Source: Ascaris suum (lineage: Eukaryota; Nematoda; Chromadorea; Rhabditida; Ascarididae). Taken from it: DNA of 64,000 nucleotides. The stretch covers positions 124,001-188,000 of the forward strand of contig CM024189.1 of the NCBI GenBank assembly GCA_013433145.1, written 5' to 3'. The translations under genes and the position numbers were made by a program. The notes beneath the pieces are model-generated. The model made no database searches. It saw only the letters and a list, made by a program, of their open reading frames with translations, and had not been told where the DNA came from. The first letter of the stretch is position 1; each line of letters begins with the position of its first letter. Below are positions 12,901 to 23,665 of this stretch, piece by piece.

Positions 12901-12998
12901 TGATGTTTCTTGCTGGATCGATGGCTTGTTGGCATTTCGTTAACTACCTTGAGAGGCATGTTCTTGAAGTCAGCCCATTCTACAAATCATGGGAGTCG
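12901..12998 (+). CDS. claudin-like protein, exon 4 (TM3 end and second extracellular loop)
   Basis: Residues 166-198. It completes the third helix (VMFLAGSMACWHFV) and encodes the short second extracellular loop NYLERHVLEVSPFYKSWES. The loop length suits this superfamily. Entry phase 1, exit phase 0 with a strong donor gtaagaac. The exon fits only if joined to exons 3 and 5, which is good evidence that the model is right. Confidence 0.85.
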
Positions 12999-13626
12999 GT
13001 AAGAACAACTTTCAACTACAAAACCATAGCGATCCGTGGCCGATTGGTAAATGTGTCACTGTTGCGCAGAAGGCCTCTCTTTAATTCGTTCTTGACGGAA
13101 GTTCAGAAAATCTTAATTTTGCACATTTAATTCACTTGACGTCTGTTTACCGTTGGATTTTATCTGTTTATGTGTTTATCGTCTGTTTAAAATTTTAATT
13201 CCCCATGCACAGTGTTAGGAAACGTCTCGGCCGCTGTTTCTCACTTCGTTTTTAATGGTGTTTATCGTTTTGGGCTGTGATGATGAATTGAAAAAATCGA
13301 AAATTTCAGCAAATTATGCAACGCCCTCCACACTTATTCGGAAAACCTGCCCAAGGGTTTTGCGCGATTGTTATTAATACGCTATGTAATTTGCATATCG
13401 GACGTAGTCCTTTTGTTTTCATCTACCTGTTTTAACCGGAACGAGTAAAGCATCACCTGAAATCATCCGCAAAAAAATGCACCTAGGTGCTGTCACCGTA
13501 TCCAGCAATTAAGTTGATTTAGGAAAAGTGAAGTGGTGATGCGGCGTCCTGGGTTTGAATCACCCAAAGCCATGAAAATACCAAGACTTGAACTTATTGG
13601 TGAGAGTGATTTTCTCCGTGGTTCAG
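12999..13626 (+). other. claudin-like gene, intron 4
   Basis: Phase 0 intron of 628 bases, donor gtaagaac, acceptor ccgtggttcag. It includes a stretch near 13545 resembling a tRNA B-box by chance; no cloverleaf can be drawn. Confidence 0.7.
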
Positions 13627-13743
13627 ATTCTCAAACAAACGACGCGGTTCAGCTATGGTTGGTCATACGTCATATCATGGGTCGGCATCGGGTTCATATT
13701 GCTGGCGTGCACTTTCATGCTGCTCTCCTACAAAAAAATCAAG
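13627..13743 (+). CDS. claudin-like protein, exon 5 (TM4)
   Basis: Residues 199-237. It starts ILKQTTRFSYGWSYV, where the YGWS motif before the last helix resembles that of claudins and calcium-channel gamma subunits, and continues through the fourth helix (about 211-232, SYVISWVGIGFILLACTFML) to the basic cytoplasmic anchor SYKKIK. Phase 0 on both sides, donor AAG/gtatgt. Confidence 0.88.
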
Positions 13744-13899
13744 GTATGTTTCTGCGACCTATTACGAAATAGCAGTGCGTTCTGTCTTTTGGAAGCAGTC
13801 AAAAAGGAGCACCTGCTCCAAAAATATGACGTCATTGTGTTTAATGCACTGCTGGCTCGTCCTATAATTCTTTTCACTCTTTTTTCGATATTTCCACAG

Positions 13900-13956
13900 C
13901 GACTAGTCCTTTTTTTTTCTCACGAAATGAACGACGCAATCATGAGGAGAGAGCAG
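13900..13956 (+). CDS. claudin-like protein, candidate exon 6 (57 bases, possibly alternative)
   Basis: A 19-codon segment, phase 0 on both sides, bounded by a good acceptor (atatttccacag) and a consistent donor (CAG/gtcagt). It would insert RLVLFFSHEMNDAIMRREQ between the KKIK anchor and the EEERAFEV start of the last exon, making a continuous charged, helix-like stretch just below the membrane. Because the length is a multiple of three the protein reads through with or without it (322 or 303 residues). The match of splice sites and amphipathic character favours a real exon. No homologous sequence was remembered to prove it. Confidence 0.5.
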
Positions 13957-14188
13957 GTCAGTCAGCATAGTTTCATTCACTTGAGGACAGATTTCTGTTC
14001 AGAAACTACCTGGAGAACGGTATCTGGTTTCAGCAAACGAATTAGTGTGCACACATTACTTTCCAAGGCAGGCTTTCCTTCACTTTCCAGTATTTGTTGT
14101 AGCGAAAAGAGCCGCTCTTCCATGAAAACTTCCGAGAAAAGAGTAGAGATTAATAGTGATGTTCGGCCTATGAACTCTTGCACCAAAC

Positions 14189-14233
14189 TGTAGGAGGCAA
14201 AGCAACTGTTCATTGATATATCGATATCGAAAA
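14189..14233 (+). repeat. 45-base direct repeat, copy A
   Basis: Starts tgtaggaggcaaagcaactg and ends in a run containing the palindrome atatcgatat. The same 45 bases recur 414 bases downstream. Similarity continues weakly for about 25 more bases (tgtcaaat..tggta). The family is not recognised; it may be the end of a short interspersed element. Confidence 0.85.
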
Positions 14234-14549
14234 AAAAATGTTGTCAAATAGTGGTAGTAAATAATGTGACGCAAGCAAAAATGCTATTTGACACTATAAT
14301 AAAAAAACTTTTAACTCTCTTTGATGGTCAGAAAGTTCAACAAACATGACAAAAATTTTGAGAGGATGAGATTGTAAAGATGCTGTAGTGAGCCGTGAGG
14401 CGACCAAAACGGAAATCTCGTCAGCCGAAGTGCTGGGTAAGGCAATGCTGACCGAGATCGATGCAGCAATACAGATAGAGGTGTGCGCGGAGCGCAGCCC
14501 TCTGAAAGGTGTTAGTGCATTTGTTCGTGTAGGTGCGTCTATGCATCCG

Positions 14550-14602
14550 TGATGTGTGTGCGCATATGTGCGTGTGTGTCTGCGTATCCGTGCGCGTGTA
14601 CA
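14550..14602 (+). repeat. TG-rich low-complexity tract
   Basis: Imperfect alternating purine-pyrimidine stretch (gtgatgtgtgtgcgcat...gtgcgcgtgtacat) just before repeat copy B. Sequences of this kind can adopt Z-DNA and are prone to slippage. Confidence 0.7.
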
Positions 14603-14647
14603 TGTAGGAGGCAAAGCAACTGTTCATTGATATATCGATATCGAAAA
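14603..14647 (+). repeat. 45-base direct repeat, copy B
   Basis: Identical over 45 bases to the copy at 14189. After a short shared tail (tgtcaaatggtggta) it runs directly into the TA microsatellite, whereas copy A continues with unique sequence. So the microsatellite grew at, or was inserted with, the end of this copy. Confidence 0.85.
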
Positions 14648-14669
14648 CGAGTAAAAAATGTCAAATGGT

Positions 14670-14671
<2 letters not shown>

Positions 14672-14761
<90 letters not shown>
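14672..14761 (+). repeat. (TA)45 microsatellite
   Basis: A pure TA dinucleotide run of about 90 bases in the last intron of the claudin-like gene. It is self-complementary and can extrude as a cruciform. Length in the assembly may differ from the true length, as such tracts vary and assemble poorly. Confidence 0.95.
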
Positions 14762-14766
<5 letters not shown>

Positions 14767-17700
14767 CGCGCGTGTGTTTGTGAGATCAATGAAAGCAAGC
14801 AATGACCTTGGCCTGGCAACGGCAGCCCCGATCGCTGCGCATCTTTCCATAGTCTGCTCCCCCATAAGATGTTTCACTAACGGCACGTGTTACACAGCTT
14901 TTTGGAATCTTGCCAGGGTCGTAGCTGGGGCGAGAGGAACGGGGACTTCTCTCTTCTTTCCTACGACGCTACAAGTTAACTGTGGGACCTTATTTGATTA
15001 TCAAATATAACGTTCTTCTCCAGATTTGTGGTCTGTCATGAGCCCATGTGATCACGTTTGTGTTAATGAGCTTGAGGTTTAGTTATCTCTTTCGAGGAAC
15101 ACTTTTTTTCGAAATATTGTTATGGCACATGATTGCGTAAGATCGCTACTGGGCTGCGATGCATATATCTCTCCAAGAAGAAACTTATCGCTGAAACTTC
15201 GAGTTCTCCGTCAAAGTGCCCGTCAATCTCAGACCAATTAGGCAAGTCAGAGATAGTAATATGCTTTGAGAATTTCATTGGTAAAATCTGTAATTGGAAA
15301 CGTCCACAGCATCACGGCAAACATTTCAATGAAAACATTGGTGATGGGTCACTCAACTAACAAAATGCCAGGTATTAACGATGATATGTGTACCACTCAT
15401 CAATGTTTTCGGCAGTCAGCGAACGGAGTTTCAAAAATGAGGAAATGTACTCATCATGTGTGTTACACAAAGTATCATTTTAATTAGAAATGACGGAGGA
15501 ATTTTTCTTCCTGAGGATTTGTTTGAAACAGTGGCGAGGGGCAAGCTTGCAATAGGAAGTTTGTTAGGGTCGGGTCCGGTGAAACTTTCATCTTACGTTC
15601 TCAGTCAACCACTGCGCTCCCAAAAGCAGGGGATCGGCAAAGTTTCCCAGCCACGAAAGGCTTTTCAATTACCTTTTAAGGGTCTCTAGATATCTTTCAA
15701 AGTTGATGGATCAGACGATAATTGGTAGAGCGAGTTGCCTTCTGGCAGTTACACCAACCAGTTTTCGCAAACTTTGCTTCAGTTGTTTCGGAGTAGGAAC
15801 TGTTGCGTGAGCAGTTACGTCAGAAAAGATTTTTCAAAGTCCGGAATTTTGATTCCGAAGTAACTATTCTGAAAGTTTTGAGGGTGTGGCTACAAATACG
15901 GTGCCAAAATTTCCAGCCCTAATATAGACAAGCATCACCTCATCATAACGCATTCTACAAATGCATTGTTGCAGAAGAAACTACTGCAAAAAGCATCTTT
16001 CCAAAGGCAAGTGCGATAGTAAACTTTCCGAGCTTGTCCTAGCTTCAACATTAACTATGGAAAATGCCTGTATCGTCGCAAATATTCATGCATTTTTGAC
16101 GGAAGAAATTCTCCACTGATACAGTCCAGGCAGCCCTATTAGCCTATCATTAACAGTCAGTAGCTAAAATGAAATGTAAAAAAGTGAACCTAAGCCCACG
16201 TTTCATTAGGTTGTGCATTCGTATCACTGGTGTTACGTGCAATGAAAAAGCAGTCGCGTAATTTTCGTCGTCGGTGAATTCGTAAGAAAGCGATGCAAAT
16301 TTGTTTGTGAACATTTTTGAGTCGAAATGAAAGATAGACGACGAGGATAGCTTAAACTTTGGGCGCCTTGAAACGGCCGCTTTATGCACTTGAATTTTTC
16401 AGTCGCGGAGATAATTTCAGTTGTAGTCGCATGCGTGTTATATGCGGCCAAAGTGCAAGCAACGTAGGTATGGTGAAGGATTTTTGAGGAATGTTTTTAA
16501 CCTACGCTGTCCGCATTACAAAATTTAGCTGGTGCCTTCACTAAACTGCGTTTTTAGGAAGATTCGCTTCTTTTCAGTTATGCGACCTCGAGTTTAAAGG
16601 GTGTGGAGGGTCTCGGATTTGCTTGTGCAAACTGTCAGCTAGAATGTGCTGATTCTATTCCAAGTGTAACGAGAATTTTTCTCAAATAGCTTGTTTGCGT
16701 TAGATTTGCCCTAGCAAAGCCGAGGCCATCCTATTGTCTGCCGCTTGCCCACTCCTATTCCTTATAGGGAACTGAAACCTAATCTTGGTTCTGACGCCCT
16801 GCGGAGGAGGAGGGGAGTGTATATTTTTGGATTTTCTTTGTGCCGAGCTCATCGTGGACCTCAGAAGAGGAGATTGATCATGAAGCTCGATCCAACTCTT
16901 CTTCGGGTTAAACTACGTCTCTTAACATCTCCCCCTATGGCGCTTAGAAAAGGAATTATCCCTGCGTCAGTGTAATTGGAAAATCGACGTCGCGTACTTT
17001 TATCATCCCGTAAGCTTTTAATATGTCAGTTTATCAATAATTACAGTCGGAAGTTTTTAACTGCAGATTTCATGATGAAGTTTGGCGTTGACTAAATCCG
17101 CTTTAAACGTCTTGTGTACTGGAGTTGAAAACTAGTGATTTTTTTTCGCAGCCCTATTAAATTACCACTAATGTACCACAAAAGAGCATTGTGGGTCGCG
17201 GCTCTTTATGATCTGCATAAACGATTTATCAGATGGGTTGTTGAATACGTGCTGTTAGTTAAAATCTATCATTCACTTTGTGGTGAAACTACTAACCTTA
17301 TTAACCTCAGTCTTCTTCCGCTACTCCGACTTGCAGTGTAATCAACTGCAAATATCTAACGAAGATGCGATTTGTTCAACATCAGTTATGAACTTTCTCT
17401 TGCGAAGTATCGTGCAAAGGCCTTAAGATCCTATATTTACTATAGCTCTGGTTTAATGGGGTATAAATCGAAATATGCTAATACTGGTTCTGACCTGCAA
17501 CTTCCTTTGTTTCGAAACTGCCAAGAAGGCCTGCATGAGAGCAAAGTGTATTCTGTGGCCTTTGCGCACCGCTTTGATGACTGCTAGGGTATCTTCAGTG
17601 TTTACTGCCGCCCTCATTGCGAACTTCTGGGACCACGTAAGCAAAATTGGTCACCAAATGCTCATGAAAATAAAGGGCATGTCCAAGGAGGGTGTCCCAG

Positions 17701-20697
17701 AATGGTTTTTGCTAGTGTATATCTGAAAGTTCAGCTAGACCTGACGTAAGGATCTTGTCGTAATGGAAATCCGACGTGAAGAACGGACTTGATTGTGAGC
17801 CTTGACACAATGGCTTGAACGTCTTATCGTATAGCGGAGTTTAATGTGCTTCGCGTTTGTTGTGAGGCCGTATGAAGTTTTATGACACTCCTTTGGATCT
17901 TGTATCTCGTTAATTCCGTTCGCATTTCCATTCCGATAGCACTTCTTGCAAATGCATCTGCTGTAAAAACTGAATAATAAATTTGCTTATGAATTCATGC
18001 ACATTCAGCGCTAACTGCATAGACAGATTATAGAAATGAGAAGCGTTTTAAGTATGATTTAGCTCGCTTTGGCGTGAGAGTTTTGGCGGTCAGCTTACCT
18101 GTTAAAACGGAGCTTGCGGAAATGTTCTATGGTGCGCTGCTGTCGTGTTTACTCATTATATCTGATATTTAATTTTTCTGTCCCTTTTCAAGTGTGTATA
18201 AGCTCTTGATATTGCATGCTCTTCGTTTTTTTGTGCGGTTGCTTCCCCTCTGCTTTCCCGGACAACCAGTCTCCTCATCTTCCGTAATAAAAGGGGGAAA
18301 AAATGTTTTTTCTGCACATCTCAAACGGTACTGCCATATGGTGTTCCAAATTTCGAAAGTGGCAAAAACTCTTGCTCAATTTTGAGAACTGTATAACTGT
18401 GGTCGTTGGTTCAAGGCTTTATGGTGATCCTTATGCTGTACTTCTAGTATTTCCGTCTGTTTTGCTTTGTTTGGAGTATAGAAATTTTTTAATACCCTTT
18501 CATTGGCTTTGTTGTTATTTTTATTTACATCGAGTCAGAGCTGCGGATTGACTGAGCATGCGTTCGTGGAAATACTTCAAAAGAAAGCTGATAAGTTCGC
18601 AACGATGAAGCTCGAGAAAAAAATCTTCAGTCAATCGCAGCACTCAAACCAAGATCTTAGTTCTTTGGGAGAATTCAGCTCTCAGAAAGTGGAATCAGAG
18701 CGCCTTATTGAGAAAATAATTGCACTGTTGAGTGCCCCAGCACAATTTCAATCAAGTGGGCTCGTGACTGTTTAGAGTTCCTAGCTTCTTTGTATGCGCC
18801 ACAGCCAGGCGCAGCCGTTTATTTGACAGGTGACCTCAGAGGGGTGAGAAAATCTGTCGCCCTTCGCAATACTTCGATCCTCCATTTAGCCATAGTCCGG
18901 TAGCATGTTTTCGCTCTGTTGTGGACGGCATCGCTGTGGTCATTGCTTTATGTTTGAGAATCGTTTTCGCCATCATCATACAGTTTGTCACCGCCATTTT
19001 CAATCGGAAAAGGATGCAAAGCTGAATGATTGCTTTTGGGTGGTGAAGCTCTGCATCGGCACTTATATTAACGGATCAGAGTCTATGATCCTTCAGAACA
19101 ACAACAGCAACGAGTTTTTATTTTGCAGTCGAGAAAGCATAAAGTTTCGCGTTTCAAAAGTTCAAAAAATAGGTCGTATAAGAGGCAATGAGGTAATGTT
19201 GACAAAAGATGTTGTAAATGTAATGAATGTTTCATACATATCAGAAAGATCAAACTGTTCCAGACAACGTTTAAAACAACGTAGGAAATTACACATGTCA
19301 TTTGGATTTGCTTTTCATTTAAAGAGGTGTTGTCTTGCACGTAGCGCATATTTCTTAGGGAGAGAAAATATTATCGAAGGGTTTTCCAGAAAACCTAGCG
19401 ATCCTGAAGCACAGTTGGAATTTGAAGTGAATTATACGACGATGCCAGAGAAGCTTTAGATCAAAAACCCTTCCTCACAATAAGGTTGGACGGTCGATGA
19501 AACCTTTCATTAAAAGGTGCCTTAATGAACCGCCGTTACACACTTTTAGTTCATCCCATTATCGTTTTTACAGGCTGCAACTAACTGGAGTACAGTATTC
19601 CAAAATGAAGCCGCGTATGCAACGAAAACATTCCGATAATTTTTCTGTACTGTTGCATTACAAGGTGCGAAGCATGTAGTTCGCAACTTGGGTAGCCCTT
19701 CTCGAAACCTCAGTGCAGTGATTTCTCCAGTCGAGGTCGTACTCAGTAAACACCTGAATCCTTTATTTTGTTTTTTTTATAAGGAGATCTAAGTCAATGA
19801 GATTGCGAAAAATCCACGTGTAGAGAGCACTTCTCGACTGATATGGCAAGCTATCAAAAACATGACAGTATTGCCAACGAAAGCAAATCTTGACCTAGTA
19901 ATCTGTAATCAGATTGGGACTCAGCAATAGGTCGATAATGCTTGTACCCTCCGCTTAAACTTTGCAACAGCTCGGTTAATTCTGTGGAAGGTCGTCGAGA
20001 TAAAGGAGAGACAGAAACGGGCTCAGAATACTGCTTTATGGAACTCAGTTAGAACAGTATAGAGTAAGGAGACAGCATTATCAGTTTATATCCTAAAAAC
20101 TCTCCCACACAAAAACTTTTAACTAAACAAAGGCTGCAGCATCTTTTCCTTAAGCGTCCAGCTCCAACAATAATTTCGAATCGGTCAGAAAGCCAAAAGC
20201 TTTAGCGAAGTCAGTCTAAGCTGTTTTTTGTCTGCAAATAGTTTCAGCTTGCAGTTCTACCTCCTGACTCCATTGATGTTGCTGCACGCCGTGTCTAATC
20301 CCCTGCAATACGTAATGAAGAAGGTTGCTAACAGATATTGTCTTACTGAAGCAAATTACATTTACCACACAGAAATCGTTCTCAGGGGAAACAATGTTGC
20401 TTCGTAAGTCGTAGAGCAGATGAATGCTGCATAAAGCGACTTTGGGTCGAACCAGTTCTTTTCCTATGAATCAGGGCGTTATGACAAGCATCAGGGCATA
20501 AGGAAAGTATTGCCAAACGACCAAATAAATAACGAAAGTCGAAAATAATTGAGGCAAGCTTTTAAATGCAAAAAATTTTGCCAGTACTTGCATGCGGTCA
20601 TCCAGGTGCCGCCGAACTTACCCATTTCATCAGCGGCGGTGAGCCACGCAGCATCATTAACGAAGCCTTATTACGGTGGATAAGTGGTCTGTTTTAG

Positions 20698-20898
20698 GAA
20701 GAAGAAGAACGTGCGTTTGAAGTCAAACATTCGTCATACATGATGCCGAATCTCTATGAGAAGTCGTCAGCTATAATGCCATATACTTATGGCACCTACG
20801 GTGGCTATGGACCAGCTTCCTATCCCGCAACATACTACGGGCAGTACGCTCCTTCGGCGAACGCTGCCTATTACGGCTATATGACTTATGCTCATTGA
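20698..20898 (+). CDS. claudin-like protein, last exon (cytoplasmic tail)
   Basis: Final 66 codons and stop TGA. It begins EEEERAFEVKHSSYMMPNLY and continues with a Tyr/Gly/Pro/Ala-rich low-complexity tail containing TYGTYGGYG, ASYPATYYGQY and AAYYGYMTYAH at the end. Entry phase 0 fits both exon 5 and candidate exon 6. The acidic start and aromatic tail are unlike vertebrate claudins and have no PDZ-binding C-terminus. Such tails may mediate weak multivalent contacts (inference). No AATAAA is seen shortly after the stop. Confidence 0.85.
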   Translation, partial: EEEERAFEVKHSSYMMPNLYEKSSAIMPYTYGTYGGYGPASYPATYYGQYAPSANAAYYGYMTYAH

Positions 20899-21162
20899 TG
20901 TGTGACATGCCCACTACAGTGCATTTTAAGTGGCAGAAATCTCCTTTAGAAAAAATTTTGATGTTTTCGCTATTAACCTCGTTGCATAAGCGTTCGCAGG
21001 GCACGTCGTGGACCCTGTAGCCTTGGAGCTTTTTGAACCAGATAACCAAAGGAATATCGAAGGTTTCACTTACTTATTCAAATCGAAGTATATTTCAAAA
21101 TTGGTCTAGACCGATTCTGTTTATGGCTGTTACTTGATTTGTGGTAAGTTCGAAGAGAAATT

Positions 21163-21180
21163 ACCCGATTGTTATCGGGT
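21163..21180 (+). other. perfect 7-bp hairpin
   Basis: acccgat-tgtt-atcgggt forms a perfect stem of seven pairs with a four-base loop, 265 bases after the claudin-like stop codon. It could be part of the 3' untranslated region. No function is known. Confidence 0.5.
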
Positions 21181-22102
21181 AGCGAAAGCTCTTAAAATTG
21201 CGTGTTGAAGAAATCCCGTTAACTTCTACTTCTGGCTCGAATGTACAAAATTTCCACGGAAATCATCGTGATGCATTGCCTAAATATGTAACATTTGAAG
21301 TGCCTACGCATATACTCTTGCATCATTTTTCAGTGTAACGTGCTGCACAACGTGAGGATATTTCTGAACCAAATGATTAGTTGTATTCCACATTGGTACA
21401 TTATATATATTTGCGTTGAGATAGCGATATGAGAGAGTGCTTTCAAGGAGATCACTTTCAATGAGCCATCGGTTTAACCGATTAACGTTTTTGAAAAATT
21501 TGCCATCTTCGTGCAAATTTTATCTCATTGTTGATGCAGCTCGCGACGGATAAAAACTCTCTACGTCGTTTAAGTTGTCAGGGGAAATTAGTGGGTAGAT
21601 TCGTTTAGCGAACTCTATGAATTCAACCTCTAAAAATAACATTGCAGTTGCGAGAAATTGGAATCCAACCGAAGCCATAACGACAAATGAAGATAAAAAA
21701 ATACTTTCTGATTAGTATTTTGGCAATCATCCTGAAAGTCTTAGTTGATCGGTCTTTCGCAGAACACCCACGACGATCCCTTGACATCGTTGATCACAAA
21801 TTGATGCGGCGCGTTCAAAGCAAGGCACAAAACCGTGATTTCGACAACTTTTTGTGCGTATAATAGCGACTGCCTACGCCATTCTTGCAGTGGCGTCTAC
21901 AAGATTTTGTCGACTGGGGTGGAGGCTATACGTAAAGCTATAGTAAAGAGGTCATAACCGAACCTGGATGTAGTCAGTGTTCTGTAGTGAAAGGGGTTAC
22001 GAGCTGGTGAAAATCTTCATTTCACACAAACCTTGCTTTATGATGTGTCTAGGTGTGCCTTTTTTCGAGTTGCCTCGAGTGGACAGGAGGCGTGTGCTTA
22101 AT

Positions 22103-22172
22103 CCTACCACCCACCCCTCCTCCCTTTCCGTCGTCTGTCGCCTTCCGCCGTCTCCTCCTCTCCTACCTCCTG
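22103..22172 (+). repeat. pyrimidine-rich low-complexity tract
   Basis: About 70 bases dominated by C and T (cccacccctcctccctttcc and similar), a possible triplex-forming homopyrimidine tract. No gene association is clear. Confidence 0.6.
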
Positions 22173-23563
22173 TCAACGCGACTGTTGAAGAGTCATGCTT
22201 CCTTGTACACCGGCATTTTGATGAAGACCAAAGTGTGCATGTAAACCTTCACTACAAAAGCTCGAGCAAAGCGTAAAATTTGAACAGCTGAGAAAAATTC
22301 AAGTGCATCCCGTGAGCTGTCTGTTTAGCCAGCATCCATGTCAGAGCATTACAAATTTGAAACATTTACCCAACACCCTTCGCACTGATTTCTTTGCGAT
22401 TTCTGAACCACCGGCTTGGGCTCTGACCTTCTTGGTTACTTCCTTCCATCGCGAGAGGTAGTGCTCAGAAGTAAAATTGCGTATGAACGCCTTGGAAGAT
22501 GAAATACATTTTTCGTTGACCCGCACTTAACTGGTCGAGTAATGAACCCGCTGAGAGTGTCACGCAAATAGACTCATTGAGTAGTTTCACCGCATCTCTG
22601 TGTAAATTTCACCATATAACTTATAGGTATGTGAAGCTGAAATTCTATTGTTTCTCGGACCAGTCGGGACTTTCGCCAGAAACTGACCTCACTTTTTCAG
22701 TGTTGGGACTTCTCTTCAGAATCCGCCTTGTTTCAAGGAGCGTTTACCATGTAAAAACCCTGAGGCCACTAGAACATACAGAGAGTTAGATGAAGCTATT
22801 GCTCCTTCACCCAGTCATATTGAACTAACCGATGAGCAGTCGTTTGAGGTGCACACCCCTCGAGTTCCACAAACGGGAAGGTCATTTTTTGGTTATTTAT
22901 CCTTCTGCACAAACGAAATGACTTGGTTTTTATTACCTTTAGCTATGTGCTTTTAATTCTCATCGAGGTGTAACTTTATTATGATCAGCCGGAAGTGGGA
23001 CTGAAGCAGTGGTTTTCTGTAAATTCGCACGCATCTATACAGCTCTGTGATGCTGTAGACTAAAAGATATACCGGTTGGCCGAAGCGTCAATACGTGCAG
23101 ACCGTTTCACAGGACTCCAATCAAAGCGACTGTCCACAGAAAGAACCGTGCCACTGTTGGCTCGGATTCATGGCATTTTTCAACGCGGACCTCGAATGGG
23201 AGCGCCGGATGTCTTTAGTGCATGGGAGGGAGCTCCATAGAAAAGCAGACGCCGTGTGGTATGACGAATCATGTCCCCCGCAGAGATAAAGGAGCTTTTC
23301 TTGGTGTCCAGGTTTTTGAGCCCTCAAAGTTACAAAGTTCCCCGTGGCGAATATTCGCATCCTTCGTATGGGTTCCCGCAGGGGTGGCTTTTATCAGGAG
23401 ACCATCTCTTCACTGTTCGTGCTACTGCGCTCTCTCGTTTCTGCATAGAACTTTAATGGATTAGAAATTTTTTAGAAGTTGTGGTTTCGACGCATCATTG
23501 CGTTTGAATGGAGCTGTTCTGATGTCAGCTCCGGATATGATGGCGTGCTTGCTTCAACGCATA

Positions 23564-23665
23564 ATGAAACAGGTCACAACCTTTTTGTGGGTTGTGGCTT
23601 TACCTGCATATGCACGCCTGGGAGACGTCTGCACAGGGAACACTATGTATCCGGGAAACCCCCGG
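23564..23665 (+). CDS. candidate first exon of a secreted protein
   Basis: ATG opens MKQVTTFLWVVALPAYA, which reads as a signal peptide with cleavage after AYA, then RLGDVCTGNTMYPGNPR up to a good donor (CGG/gtacgt), phase 0. The frame is open upstream, so the ATG choice rests on the signal peptide. No following exon was found with confidence, so this may be a chance segment or the start of an unrecognised gene between the two main genes. Confidence 0.3.

Larger units (their letters stand above)
13957..20697 (+). other. claudin-like gene, last intron (about 6.7 kb)
   Basis: Large phase 0 intron ending gtctgttttag. It carries a duplicated 45-base repeat, a TG-rich tract and a 90-base TA microsatellite (see separate entries). 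A 184-codon open frame lies at 18905-19459 on the + strand with no recognised domain. A further acceptor-like cttttcag near 16577 starts a phase 0 frame that stops after 24 codons (Cys-rich, LCDLEFKGCGG...), a conceivable but unsupported alternative end. Confidence 0.6.

Noticed and set aside
13540..13565. tRNA B-box-like sequence gggtttgaatcaccc
   Set aside because: No matching A-box, acceptor stem or anticodon arm can be drawn around it, and it lies in an intron of the claudin-like gene.
14549..15010. Long frames through the TA microsatellite
   Set aside because: They exist only because a TA repeat lacks stops in those frames; they encode poly-Tyr-Ile.
16578..16652. Cys-rich alternative last exon for the claudin-like gene
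   Set aside because: Phase fits but the segment is only 24 codons with no similarity, and the exon at 20698 gives the family-like tail.
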